Source: Fructobacillus sp. CRL 2054
GTDB lineage: Bacteria; Bacillota; Bacilli; Lactobacillales; Lactobacillaceae
Assembly: GCF_028764065.1 (NCBI RefSeq)
Contig: NZ_JACOFN010000004.1
Span: 41,008 to 105,007, forward strand
Length of the DNA: 64,000 bases
Reading direction: 5' to 3'
Part shown: piece by piece, positions 17,625 to 27,075 of the stretch
How the letters are laid out: each line of letters begins with the position of its first letter
How positions within the stretch are numbered: the stretch's first letter is position 1
Translations under genes and position numbers: made by a program
The notes under the pieces: generated by a model
Told to the model about the DNA's origin: nothing
The model's input: only the letters and a program-made list of their open reading frames with translations
The model's database searches: none

Positions 17625-18119
17625 TGGGAACAGCGTAAGTTTAAAGACCTATACAAGAAAGTCATTGAAAAAAATGATGGATCCTTTAAGTCCGACCAGA
17701 TAATTTCTGTAGCGAATATGTACTTTAAAGAAGCTGATCGATTTAAATCTAGTCTTGAGTACATGAAAACTTACAATGTTTTTCGCAAAGGAGATATATC
17801 TTTTGAAGGAAATAAGAGTAAAAATTATGCCTATGGTCGGTTTGTTGAAAATACTATAGGAGATGGGATTGTATCGCATGTTTTTGATGTTTTCCGACCA
17901 ATAGTAAAGTACGATTTAATGTACTGGAAATATTTTATTAATTATGAACCTGTAATGGGGCGCAAATTAATGCGTTCAACAACAAAGGCGACAATGATGA
18001 GCAATCTAGTCGCTAAAGATTTTTTGAAACAAGATGTATTAGTTCCTAATTATTCCGAGCAAAAAGAAATAGGATCATATTTAAGCAAGGTTGATAATCT
18101 ACTTACTCTTCATCAGTAA
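17625..18119 (+). pseudogene. Silent HsdS recognition cassette A
   Basis: An open frame of 164 codons starts directly at the left repeat (WEQRK) and runs through a complete, undamaged TRD to LTLHQ, where a TAA stop replaces the next residues. The left repeat is at 17625-17639 and the right repeat (TTACTCTTCATCA) at 18103-18115. It has no start codon near the repeat and no ribosome site, and it lies behind the hsd terminator. It is best read as a store of an alternative DNA specificity. An internal ATG at 17718 gives a shorter frame but no sensible protein start. Confidence 0.8.
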
Positions 18120-18244
18120 TAAATATAATTATTTTCAAGATAATGAATTGATTGCTAAAAAATGTATTGTATCAGAACTGATAACTAATTATTCAAAACA
18201 AATATTAAAAAGCATATATTAATTTTGATTGTTAAACGAATTCT

Positions 18245-18773
18245 TGGGAACAGCGTAAGCTACAAGAAATTGTAATTATGAAATCCGGTTTCACGGGAGA
18301 CTCTAGATTGAATGAAGGTCCATACAAGTTAACTAGAATTGAAACAATTTCCACTGGATCCGTTAACATCAATAAAATCGGATATTCAAATGTTGAGCCA
18401 CCAAAGGAATCACTTTTAAATACAGGAGATATACTTTTCAGCAATATCAATTCGTTAAAGCATATTGGTAAAACAGCTATTTATCAAGTTGATGACCATC
18501 TCTATCACGGTATGAACCTGCTGCGCTTTATACCTGAAAATAATTCTTTCCCATTATTTATTTACTATCTTTTGAATACTTATTCTAAAAGAAAATGGGT
18601 TAAAGAACATGCAAACCAGGCAGTTAATCAAGCAAGCATTAATCAGACTGAATTAGGAAATTGGATAGTGGATGTACCGACAAAAGATGAATAAAATTGG
18701 TTCTTTGTTACAAGATATAGATGCTAATATTACTCTTCATCAACGTTTGAAAATAGAAAACGACCTAACTTAG
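18245..18773 (+). pseudogene. Silent HsdS recognition cassette B, frameshifted
   Basis: The left repeat at 18245-18259 opens WEQRK and a TRD that reads to DVPTKDE, where a stop appears at about 18691. Reading continues in another frame as KIGSLLQDIDANITLHQR, so two bases have probably been lost near 18690 compared with the usual DEQKKIG sequence. The right repeat is at 18729-18742. Only about ten codons of the conserved helix follow, ending at TAG 18771-18773, which overlaps the end of the converging recombinase gene. Confidence 0.8.
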
Positions 18774-19694
18774 ATTCGAAAGAGAACGCATGACCAGGTC
18801 AACATCTTGATTTTCTAGTTCTTGAATAATGTGTAGATAGGTCTTTTGGGTGGTGGTCATAGATGCATGGCCAAGTCGGCGAGCAACGCTTGCGATGGAG
18901 ACGCCAGCAAAAAGAAGAAGGGAAGCATGTGTGTGACGTAAGCCATGGATAGAAATAGTGGGAATGTCTGCTTTTTCACAGTGACGATTCAGGAGATTGT
19001 TCACTGTTGAGTTATAGACTTTTTCATTTTCTTCGACAAAGATAGGCTCGTTTGGCGGAAGATTTTTGATTAGTTCTGAGAATTGGATGACGGTTTGCCA
19101 ATCAATTTGGATTTTACGGACAGAGGATTGGTTCTTTGTTGGAAGAAATCATCCTTTTTCTTTATAGTTCCAAGTTTTGTTGATTGTTAGCATCTGGTGG
19201 GAGAAGTCGAAGTCACTAGGTGTAAGGGCTAGTGCTTCAGAGAAACGCATACCCGTTTTGGCGATAAGTAGGATAAACCAATCCCAGTTGATTTCGGTTC
19301 CAAGATCTAGTTGGCTTAGCATGGTGTGTAATTCGAATTGGTTGAGATATTTTGGTTTCTTAGGTCGGGGTGTTCTACCTTTAATAATTGCTTTACGGGT
19401 AGGGTCGCGTTCGATTAGTCCGTCATCAACAGCGTCTAAAATGGCGCCTTTTAGTTGGTGGTGAAAATCCATAACTGTTTGCCGCTCGTGTTCGGCTGCG
19501 TAATCATTAAGTAGTTGTTGGTAGCTGATACGTGTTAAATCTTTGACTTTTAATTTGGGTGCTAGCTTAACTAACCATTGCTGAGTCATTTGATATTTGG
19601 CCATTGTGACCTTACGGATAGCGCCTTCTTTATACATGACAATCCAGCGTTTGTAATAACGGTAGAATAGTTCGTTTTGGTTTTGTTCTGACAT
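18765..19694 (-). pseudogene. Tyrosine recombinase (integrase) broken by one in-frame TGA
   Basis: The frame starts at 19694 behind AAGGAG and would encode about 309 residues, but codon 182 (19151-19149) is TGA. Downstream the same frame continues without any shift (FLPTKNQSSVRKIQID to the end at 18765). The parts are clear: a SAM-like core-binding domain, KTGMRFSEALAL with the first catalytic Arg, HGLRHTHASLLL (His-x-x-Arg), and LGHASMTTTQKTYLH with the Tyr nucleophile. All catalytic residues after the first Arg lie behind the stop, so the protein should be dead unless the stop is read through. Recombinases of this type often accompany switching hsdS loci. Confidence 0.85.
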
Positions 19695-19895
19695 AAGATT
19701 TCTCCTTTTGAACATAAAAAAAGCAGTCGGTAAAAGTGGCTGCAGGTTTAGTATTCGAGAAATTCTTCCTGAAGTTAGAATAGCATGTTTTGAGAAGGGG
19801 TTTGAGTACATGTTGTGGTGATGTTGATTTTACAATATAATAAAAGGCCGACAATGAGTATTTTCAACATTTATAAGAAGTGTAGGGGCAATAAC

Positions 19896-20252
19896 ATGTC
19901 ATATCAATTATTTTTTCAAGAACAAACTGAGGAAGAATATCTACGTAGATCGTCAGTGTTGGCTAATAAGTATTCCTATCAAAATTTAATTGGATTTAAA
20001 GAAAAGTCAGAAAAATATTTACATCTAATTAGGAACTTTGTTGCTATATTACAAGAGGTAGCACTTTTTATATCTTTCTCAAAAAATTGCTTTTGGGATT
20101 ACAGCGCACCTATGTCGGTACTCTTCAAAAATTGTATTTCTTTCTTTATAAAATTTTATGGAGTGTTAGAAAAAAGGACAGAAGAGTCATTACTTGTACG
20201 TATACGGGCCTGCGAATTAAAAGCTATAGATCTTTACGGGGAATATAAATAA
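19896..20252 (+). CDS. Protein of unknown function, about 118 residues
   Basis: The ATG at 19896 follows AGGGG at a normal distance; an in-frame ATG at 19854 behind AAAGG would add 14 residues. The product is rich in aromatic residues and Lys, with a possible hydrophobic helix (LIRNFVAILQEVALFISFS), and ends in a charged helix. A strong terminator follows. It is AT-rich and sits beside the restriction locus, so it may be part of that accessory segment. No family is recognised. Confidence 0.55.
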   Translation: MSYQLFFQEQTEEEYLRRSSVLANKYSYQNLIGFKEKSEKYLHLIRNFVAILQEVALFISFSKNCFWDYSAPMSVLFKNCISFFIKFYGVLEKRTEESLLVRIRACELKAIDLYGEYK

Positions 20253-20260
20253 GTATTAAT

Positions 20261-20289
20261 AAAAAGCCTCCCATTCTGGGAGGCTTTTT
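20261..20289. terminator. Two-way terminator
   Basis: AAAAAGCCTCCCA and TGGGAGGCTTTTT flank a TTC loop between two convergent genes. Confidence 0.9.
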
Positions 20290-20297
20290 ATTTTACA

Positions 20298-20861
20298 TCA
20301 ATCCTGGTGATGCTTTGGATCGATTTTATGTACTGCTTTTTTGACATCAGCTTCGACTTTTTCGGCTGCTGCTTCGACTTTTTTGATTTCGTCGGGCATG
20401 GCGAAGCGGTTGACGACGATGGCGAAGAGGACACCGACGAAGACATCGAGGACACGGAGTAGGACGTAGTCGATGGTGGCACCCATGGGGATGGTCAGGG
20501 CAATCATAAGGAAGGCGGCCATACCACCAACGATGCCGACGCTTTGGTCGAGTTTGTTGTGGATGATGATGCCAAGCATGATGAGGAGGGGAACCAGGAT
20601 GATGGAAACCCAATCGGCGTCATGGGTATATTCTCGGATGAAGTAGTAGATGATGGCCAGGCCACCACCGACGACGTTTGAGATGACACGAACTTTGGCA
20701 AATGCGATGGTGTTGTCCCAGTTTTCTCGGAGGGCGAAGACTGAGGCTAGGGCCGGCACGAAGGCCGGTCGGTCGATGAAATGGTAGACCAGCATGACGA
20801 GCATGACGGTTAGGCCAGTTTTAAAGGTTCGTAAACCAATGTGAACGTGGAAGAAATTCAT
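20298..20861 (-). CDS. FUSC/aromatic-acid-exporter-like membrane protein
   Basis: The ATG at 20861 follows AGGAGAGGTA; the longer frame to 20933 lacks a ribosome site. The 187-residue protein begins with GLRTFKTGLTVMLVMLVYH and has about four membrane spans, with RPAFVPALASVFALRENWDNTIAFAKVRV between the first two, as in the N-terminal half of FUSC/ArAE proteins (DUF939 type). The C-terminal soluble part found in longer members is reduced to a charged helix (KKVEAAAEKVEADVKKAVHK). Its substrate is unknown. It is divergent from the nitroreductase, with about 90 bases between them. Confidence 0.75.
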   Translation of the reverse strand: MNFFHVHIGLRTFKTGLTVMLVMLVYHFIDRPAFVPALASVFALRENWDNTIAFAKVRVISNVVGGGLAIIYYFIREYTHDADWVSIILVPLLIMLGIIIHNKLDQSVGIVGGMAAFLMIALTIPMGATIDYVLLRVLDVFVGVLFAIVVNRFAMPDEIKKVEAAAEKVEADVKKAVHKIDPKHHQD

Positions 20862-20951
20862 TACCTCTCCTAGATATAATTTTTTTGAAAGCGTAAAATG
20901 GCTGTAGAGCCACCCAAAGATATAAGTATACAACGAAATTAGGAGGTTGTC

Positions 20952-21695
20952 ATGGTTGATAATGAAGTCTTAAAACAATTGCGTGAACACGAGTCAATTC
21001 GTGCTTTCCAAGATAAGAAGGTTTCAGATGACACGATGAATGCCATTTTTGAAGCGGCCTTTGCTGGTCCAAACATGCAAAACTACCAACCCGTTACGTT
21101 CATTGAAGTAACGAATCAGGCTTTGAAGCAAAAGATTACCGATAAGGTCCACATGGGCTACATTGCATCAGCCCCTCGCTTCTACGTTGTCTGCGTGGAC
21201 TGGAACCGTGATTTGGTTGGACAGTCAGAAGAAAACCGCAAGGTGATTGAAGACCGAATCCAACACTACCAGTTCTTGGAAGGTGGCATCGTTTCAGCTT
21301 CCATTACCTTAGGCCGCGCCCAAGTGGCTGCCGAATCCCTTGGCTTGGGAACGGTTACCATGGCCGGTGTTATGGGCGCCTTTGACTTGTACGAGCAAGA
21401 GTTGGATCTGCCAAAGTACGTCAAGCCAATCATGGGATTCTCAGTCGGCTATCCTGACCAGAACCCTGGTGTAAAGCCAAAGTTGCCTTTGTCAGGATCT
21501 GTCATGGAAGGCAAGTACGACGAGAAGAAGGTTGAAGCAGCGGTTGCTGACTACGACAAGACCATGGCCGACTACTACGCTGAGCGTGACATGGACACCA
21601 ACTGGACTAAGCACAACGCTAAGCTCTTCAAGATGATTCCAGCCGACCCACGTTTGTCCAAGTACCCAATGGATAAGGGTTTGAACTTGAAGTAA
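20952..21695 (+). CDS. NADPH-dependent nitro/flavin reductase (NfrA type)
   Basis: The 247-residue protein is a nitroreductase-fold flavoenzyme: HESIRAFQDKKVSDDTMNAIFEAAFAGPNMQNYQP holds the FMN-binding Arg and Ser/Asn region, ESLGLGTVTMAGV the second cofactor contact, and FSVGYPDQNPGVKPKLP is the typical NfrA C-terminal stretch. Such enzymes use NAD(P)H to reduce nitro compounds, quinones or free flavin. AGGAGG precedes the start. The gene has its own terminator. The physiological substrate cannot be read from the sequence. Confidence 0.88.
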   Translation: MVDNEVLKQLREHESIRAFQDKKVSDDTMNAIFEAAFAGPNMQNYQPVTFIEVTNQALKQKITDKVHMGYIASAPRFYVVCVDWNRDLVGQSEENRKVIEDRIQHYQFLEGGIVSASITLGRAQVAAESLGLGTVTMAGVMGAFDLYEQELDLPKYVKPIMGFSVGYPDQNPGVKPKLPLSGSVMEGKYDEKKVEAAVADYDKTMADYYAERDMDTNWTKHNAKLFKMIPADPRLSKYPMDKGLNLK

Positions 21696-21709
21696 AAATT
21701 GATTGAATG

Positions 21710-21735
21710 GACCGCCGGAAGGCGGTCTTTTTTTA
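21710..21735 (+). terminator. Terminator after the nitroreductase gene
   Basis: GACCGCC and GGCGGTC flank GGAA, followed by eight T. Confidence 0.9.
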
Positions 21736-21764
21736 TTGGCATTGTAGCAAGGATGGGTTATACT
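21736..21764 (+). promoter_or_regulatory. Promoter of groES-groEL
   Basis: TTGGCA (21736-21741) and TATACT (21759-21764) lie 17 bases apart and just upstream of the CIRCE element. Confidence 0.85.
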
Positions 21765-21774
21765 AGATATGAAA

Positions 21775-21801
21775 TTAGCAGTCGTTATAAACGAGTGCTA
21801 A
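21775..21801 (+). promoter_or_regulatory. CIRCE operator (HrcA site)
   Basis: TTAGCAGTC - nine bases - GAGTGCTAA matches the CIRCE consensus (TTAGCACTC-N9-GAGTGCTAA) except for one base in the left arm. HrcA binds this element and represses chaperone genes until heat stress. Its place just behind the -10 box is typical. Confidence 0.93.
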
Positions 21802-21825
21802 AAAGAATTCATGGAGGTTCTTGTG

Positions 21826-22110
21826 ATGTTGAAACCATTAGCAGACCGGGTGATTGTCCAGGTCGAAGAAACAGGCGAACAGCAGGTTGGTGGCATTGTG
21901 ATTGCCCAAGCCTCTGAGCAAAAGCCCGTAACGGGTAAGGTAGTTGCCGCTGGTCCTGGTCGTGTGACCGATGCTGGTCAAACCGTTGCGATGACGGTAA
22001 AGGCCGGGGACACCGTGCTCTTCGACAAGTTCGCCGGTCAGGCGATCGAAGTCGATGGGCAAGACTATCTCGCCTTGCACGAAAAAGATGTGATTGGGAT
22101 TTTGGATTAA
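21826..22110 (+). CDS. groES: Co-chaperonin GroES
   Basis: The 94-residue protein has the usual length and motifs ([15 protein letters not shown], a mobile loop around [14 protein letters not shown], and [24 protein letters not shown]). It caps GroEL so that substrate proteins fold inside the chamber. The ATG at 21826 follows GGAGG at 8 bases; the ATG inside that GGAGG region at 21811 was rejected. It is the first gene of the HrcA-controlled groESL operon. Confidence 0.97.
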   Translation: MLKPLADRVIVQVEETGEQQVGGIVIAQASEQKPVTGKVVAAGPGRVTDAGQTVAMTVKAGDTVLFDKFAGQAIEVDGQDYLALHEKDVIGILD

Positions 22111-22120
22111 GATTTGAGGA

Positions 22121-22152
22121 GACTGGTCGGTTAGATGGCCGGACGGTCTTTT
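22121..22152 (+). promoter_or_regulatory. Hairpin between groES and groEL
   Basis: GACTGGTCGG and CCGGACGGTC form a stem with one mismatch around TTAGATG, followed by only four T. It looks like a weak terminator or RNA-processing site that could set the groES:groEL ratio; this role is inferred. Confidence 0.5.
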
Positions 22153-22158
22153 CCATAA

Positions 22159-23814
<1,656 letters not shown>

Positions 23815-23849
23815 AAATTAAGAGGTCGTTTCTCTCATAAATGACGGTT

Positions 23850-23879
23850 AGAAGCGCACTGCGGTGCGCTTCTTTTTTT
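23850..23879 (+). terminator. Terminator of groESL
   Basis: AGAAGCGCAC and GTGCGCTTCT flank TGCG, with a T run. Confidence 0.9.
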
Positions 23880-23936
23880 ATAAAAACTGTCGAAAAAAGG
23901 GGCCTTTGTGCTAGAATTGAAAACGTGGAGGGGCTT

Positions 23937-24380
23937 ATGACATTTTATTCCCTAGATTATTTAGTTCATCAAAACAACATCACTAACAAGGTCTACATCA
24001 CCCTGTTGGTCATCACTTTTATCGCCATGGGTACCGGGCTGATTGCCTCATTCCGGCACCGCTTTAACATGCGCTACCGCGACCTGACGATTATCGCCTT
24101 CTTGGCCTTCCTGTTTTTCGCCGGTTTGACCTATAACAACCTGCAGAACACGCAGACCCAGAACTCTCAGCAAAACGAGATGGCAGCCTTTGCTAAGGGT
24201 TACGCCAAGGATCAAAAGGCTAAGAAGTCTGAATTGTCCTTTAACTCAACGACCCTGCAGGACGGTATGATTGCTAAGGAAGGCAACAAGTTTTACCAGA
24301 TTACCCTGTCTAAGGACCAGAAGTCATACAGTCGGACACAGGTTTATCTAATTAATGCGAAGGCAGAGGTGGCAAAGTAA
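23937..24380 (+). CDS. DUF3290 family membrane protein
   Basis: The ATG at 23937 follows GGAGGGG; the frame open upstream of it crosses the groEL terminator and is not used. The 147-residue product has two membrane spans near the N-terminus and a soluble end of beta character (QDGMIAKEGNKFYQITLSKDQKSYSRTQVYLINA). This matches DUF3290 proteins, which in lactobacilli and streptococci occur with a DUF421 partner. The stop overlaps the next start by one base (TAATG), so the two are coupled and probably act together. Biochemical function is unknown. Confidence 0.75.
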   Translation: MTFYSLDYLVHQNNITNKVYITLLVITFIAMGTGLIASFRHRFNMRYRDLTIIAFLAFLFFAGLTYNNLQNTQTQNSQQNEMAAFAKGYAKDQKAKKSELSFNSTTLQDGMIAKEGNKFYQITLSKDQKSYSRTQVYLINAKAEVAK

Positions 24381-25024
24381 TGGCAGTTTATTTACCAATA
24401 TTCTTAAAGCTTGGGATTGGCCTGATTGTTATCATTTTCCAAATCAATATTTTTGGTAAGGGAAACTTAGCGCCAACCAACGCCCTGGATCAAGTTCAGA
24501 ACTACGTGCTTGGTGGTATTATCGGTGGAACGATTTACTCCGATGCCATTACGGTTTTCCAATTTATGATGGTCATGATTATCTGGACGCTGCTCGTTTT
24601 GGTCTTGAAGTTTGCTAAGGAGCACAACCGCTATGCCAAGGCGCTTTTGGATGGAAATCCTAAGATTTTGATCAACCGTGGAAAGATTGATGTGCATGCG
24701 GTGATTGCTGCTGGTCAATCGGCTTCTAGCTTGATGTTTAAGCTTCGTGAACAGGAAGTTTACGATGTTTCCAAAGTCAAGCGTGCCGTGCTGGAACAGA
24801 ACGGTCAGTTGACGGTGATTGAGTACGGGGATGAATCACCTAAGTACCCAATTATTTACGATGGTCAGGCCAATGATGATGTACTTTTGGCCATTGATAA
24901 GGACGAAGAGTGGTTGGATCAGCAAGTGGTTGACCAGGACTACAAGGGTATTTCGGATATCTTTGTTGGTGAGTATCTCTCTGGTAAGATTCGTTTGACG
25001 CCTTATGATGGTGTGCGAAAGTAA
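24380..25024 (+). CDS. DUF421 (YetF-like) membrane protein
   Basis: The 214-residue protein has three N-terminal spans and the DUF421 soluble domain: NPKILINRGKIDVHAVIAAGQSASSLMFKLREQEVYDVSKVKRAVLEQNGQLTVIEY is characteristic. YetF-type proteins form membrane oligomers; in Bacillus spore relatives (GerA/SpoVA-linked) they affect channels, but no firm role is known here. It is the second gene of a coupled pair and is followed by a strong terminator. Confidence 0.82.
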   Translation: MAVYLPIFLKLGIGLIVIIFQINIFGKGNLAPTNALDQVQNYVLGGIIGGTIYSDAITVFQFMMVMIIWTLLVLVLKFAKEHNRYAKALLDGNPKILINRGKIDVHAVIAAGQSASSLMFKLREQEVYDVSKVKRAVLEQNGQLTVIEYGDESPKYPIIYDGQANDDVLLAIDKDEEWLDQQVVDQDYKGISDIFVGEYLSGKIRLTPYDGVRK

Positions 25025-25050
25025 AATCCATTTATTTAATCGATTGATCG

Positions 25051-25089
25051 AAAAAAGCCTTCTCACAGGAATCTGTGAGAGGGCTTTTT
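25051..25089 (+). terminator. Terminator of the DUF3290-DUF421 pair
   Basis: AAAAAAGCC-TTCTCACAG pairs with CTGTGAGA-GGGCTTTTT around GAAT. Confidence 0.9.
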
Positions 25090-25104
25090 GTGTGGATGAG
25101 CGGT

Positions 25105-25192
25105 TGGGGGCCAGGATATGTGGTAACAGAACGAAGAAATAGTGGAGTAGTCGACATCCGTCCTGTGAAGGGTAGGGTAGTGGGCTGGCCCC
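25105..25192. repeat. Widely spaced GC-rich inverted repeat downstream of rpiA
   Basis: GGGGGCCAG (25105-25113) and CTGGCCCCC (25184-25192) are perfect reverse complements about 70 bases apart, in a 146-base stretch without a gene. A competing short hairpin CTGGC/GCCAG is possible at 25184-25204. No T run follows on either strand, so it is not a plain terminator. Its role is unknown. Confidence 0.4.
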
Positions 25193-25235
25193 CGGATTCA
25201 GCCAGTTTTGGTTCTTTTAGGATTGGCTAACCCGC

Positions 25236-25916
25236 TCAGTTCCTTGACAGTGTTTTGATTGGGTCAGTGCCGATAATCACCTTATCGCAGATGCCGATAA
25301 AGAGGCCGTGTTCGACGACACCGGTAATGGATTTGAGTTTATCTGCCAGGGTTGTTAAATCGGTTATATGAGAGATATCAACATCGATGATGTTGTGACC
25401 GGAATCGGTGAGGAGGTGCTCTCGCTCGTTTTTCATCCGGAAGCGGGGATGCAGGTTCATGTGCTGGAGGGTCAGGGCAACCTGCTGGGCACCGAACTCA
25501 ATCACTTCGACAGGAAGTTTGAAGGAGCCTAGTCGTTCGGATTGCTTGGATTCGTCGACAATCCAGACGTTTTTCTTGGAGCGGAGTGCAACGACTTTTT
25601 CGTATAGTAAGGCCGCGCCACCGCCCTTGATGCCGTTTAGGTAGCTATCGAATTCGTCGGCACCGTCGACCGTGACGTCGATGGCGTTCACTTCGTCGAT
25701 GTCTTTAACGACCATGCCCAGCGTTCGGGCGAGTTCGGCGGACCGTTTGGAGGTGGCAACCCCGGTGATTTGCCAGCCGTTGGCGTGGGCCTTTTCGGTT
25801 AAAGCACGAATGAAGAAGGCGGCGGTCGATCCGGTACCAAGTCCAACAACCATGCCATCCTGAATTTCATTGACGGCTGCAAGGGCAGCCCGTTGCTTTT
25901 GCTCTGTTGCTGTCAT
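25236..25916 (-). CDS. rpiA: Ribose-5-phosphate isomerase A
   Basis: The 226-residue enzyme interconverts ribose 5-phosphate and ribulose 5-phosphate. It shows VGLGTGSTAAFFI near residue 25, VDGADEFDSYLNGIKGGGAAL with the catalytic Asp/Glu, and WIVDESKQ. It lies 10 bases behind rbsK, so ribose is phosphorylated by RbsK and passed to RpiA to enter the pentose phosphate/phosphoketolase route. AGGAGG overlaps the rbsK-rpiA gap. Confidence 0.95.
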   Translation of the reverse strand: MTATEQKQRAALAAVNEIQDGMVVGLGTGSTAAFFIRALTEKAHANGWQITGVATSKRSAELARTLGMVVKDIDEVNAIDVTVDGADEFDSYLNGIKGGGAALLYEKVVALRSKKNVWIVDESKQSERLGSFKLPVEVIEFGAQQVALTLQHMNLHPRFRMKNEREHLLTDSGHNIIDVDISHITDLTTLADKLKSITGVVEHGLFIGICDKVIIGTDPIKTLSRN

Positions 25917-25926
25917 TTGTCACCTC

Positions 25927-26862
25927 CTAGGACATGGCCATTGGGGCGAGTTTGCGGGCGATTTCTTCCGAGGTCGGAATGGAAGGAATGGCGCCCGGAC
26001 GTGAAACGGCAATGGCGGAGGCGGCGGAAGCGCGTTGGAGGGTTCGCTCAATGTTGCTGAGGTCTGGTTCGATTGTGGTGGCGATGGTACCAATGAAGGT
26101 ATCGCCGGCAGCGGTGGTATCTTGAACGTCCACTTTGAAGTTTTTAACGGGACCAATCTGCTTACCAATGGCGAAGAAAGCACCGTCCTCACCGAGGGTA
26201 ATGATTAGGTTATGAATTCCTAGTTGCTCTTGGTAGAGGGGGAGGCGGTCCTTTAGTGTCTTGTAGTTGGTGCTAGGTGGAAGATTGAGTAGGGCTGCTG
26301 CCTCTGTTTCGTTGGGTACGAGCAGGTCGGTGTTTCCTAAAATGGCGGACTCAATTCGCTGGGTGACAGGGGCTGGATTGAGGATGGTCATGGCGCCGGA
26401 TTCTTTGGCGAGTTCGAATCCCCGTTGAATCACGGGACGGGGGACTTCGAGTTGAGCGACAACCACGTCGGCCATGGCGATGACGTCTTTGGCTTGGTTT
26501 ACATCCTCGATGGTTAGTTCGGCGTTGGCGCCACCATGTACCAGGATGGTATTGTGGCCGTCTCTTTCCAGCATGATGTAGGCGGTCCCTGTTGGGCCCT
26601 TTTTACTTTGAATAAAGCGGGTGTTGATGCCCTCTTGTTCTAGCAGTTGAATGAAAGTTTGCCCTTCGGAATCGGAGCCAACGGCGCCGATAAAGGAAAC
26701 AATGGCGCCCTGTCTTGCTGCGGCCACGGCTTGATTCGCCCCTTTTCCTCCAAAGTTCGTGGACTTACCCTCGATACTCAGGGTTTCGCCCTGCTGAGGG
26801 AGACGGTCAATCTTTTGCAAGACGTCGACGTTCAAACTGCCAATCACTACAATGCTCTTCAT
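25927..26862 (-). CDS. rbsK: Ribokinase
   Basis: The 311-residue PfkB-family kinase phosphorylates ribose at O5. It has NFGGKGANQAVAAARQGA (substrate-binding signature) near residue 38 and DTTAAGDTFIGT with the catalytic Asp near residue 245. GGAGGATTTCATC precedes the start. It is the first gene of an rbsK-rpiA operon and is divergent from a nucleoside transporter, which suggests that ribose set free from nucleosides feeds this pair. Confidence 0.95.
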   Translation of the reverse strand: MKSIVVIGSLNVDVLQKIDRLPQQGETLSIEGKSTNFGGKGANQAVAAARQGAIVSFIGAVGSDSEGQTFIQLLEQEGINTRFIQSKKGPTGTAYIMLERDGHNTILVHGGANAELTIEDVNQAKDVIAMADVVVAQLEVPRPVIQRGFELAKESGAMTILNPAPVTQRIESAILGNTDLLVPNETEAAALLNLPPSTNYKTLKDRLPLYQEQLGIHNLIITLGEDGAFFAIGKQIGPVKNFKVDVQDTTAAGDTFIGTIATTIEPDLSNIERTLQRASAASAIAVSRPGAIPSIPTSEEIARKLAPMAMS

Positions 26863-27075
26863 GATGAAATCCTCCGGGTGTTTTCTTTAATTTTAGGGGA
26901 GGGTTACGCGCGGGCGCGAGGCTGAGGACAAAAGAGGGTAGTAATTTAGCTTAACTAACAAATGTTTGCGACTTTGCTAGCCAGATTGAAATTTTTCTGA
27001 TTGACTACAAGTAGAAAAGCTCGTTTGGGCTAGTAGTGAAAGACCGTATTAGAAGAGAGAAAAGGATGGTCGATT

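Noticed and set aside
16275..18773. Evenly spaced short repeats that might suggest a CRISPR array
   Set aside because: The units are about 480 bases, encode HsdS domains and use two different repeats; no cas genes are present.
16209..19694. hsdS inversion by inverted repeats
   Set aside because: I looked for the reverse complement of both boundary repeats between 18774 and 19811 and found none; all copies are in direct orientation.
19717..19745. Attenuator hairpin ahead of the recombinase
   Set aside because: GCAGCC/GACTGC with a T run is seen on the minus strand, but the stem has a mismatch and is too short to claim.
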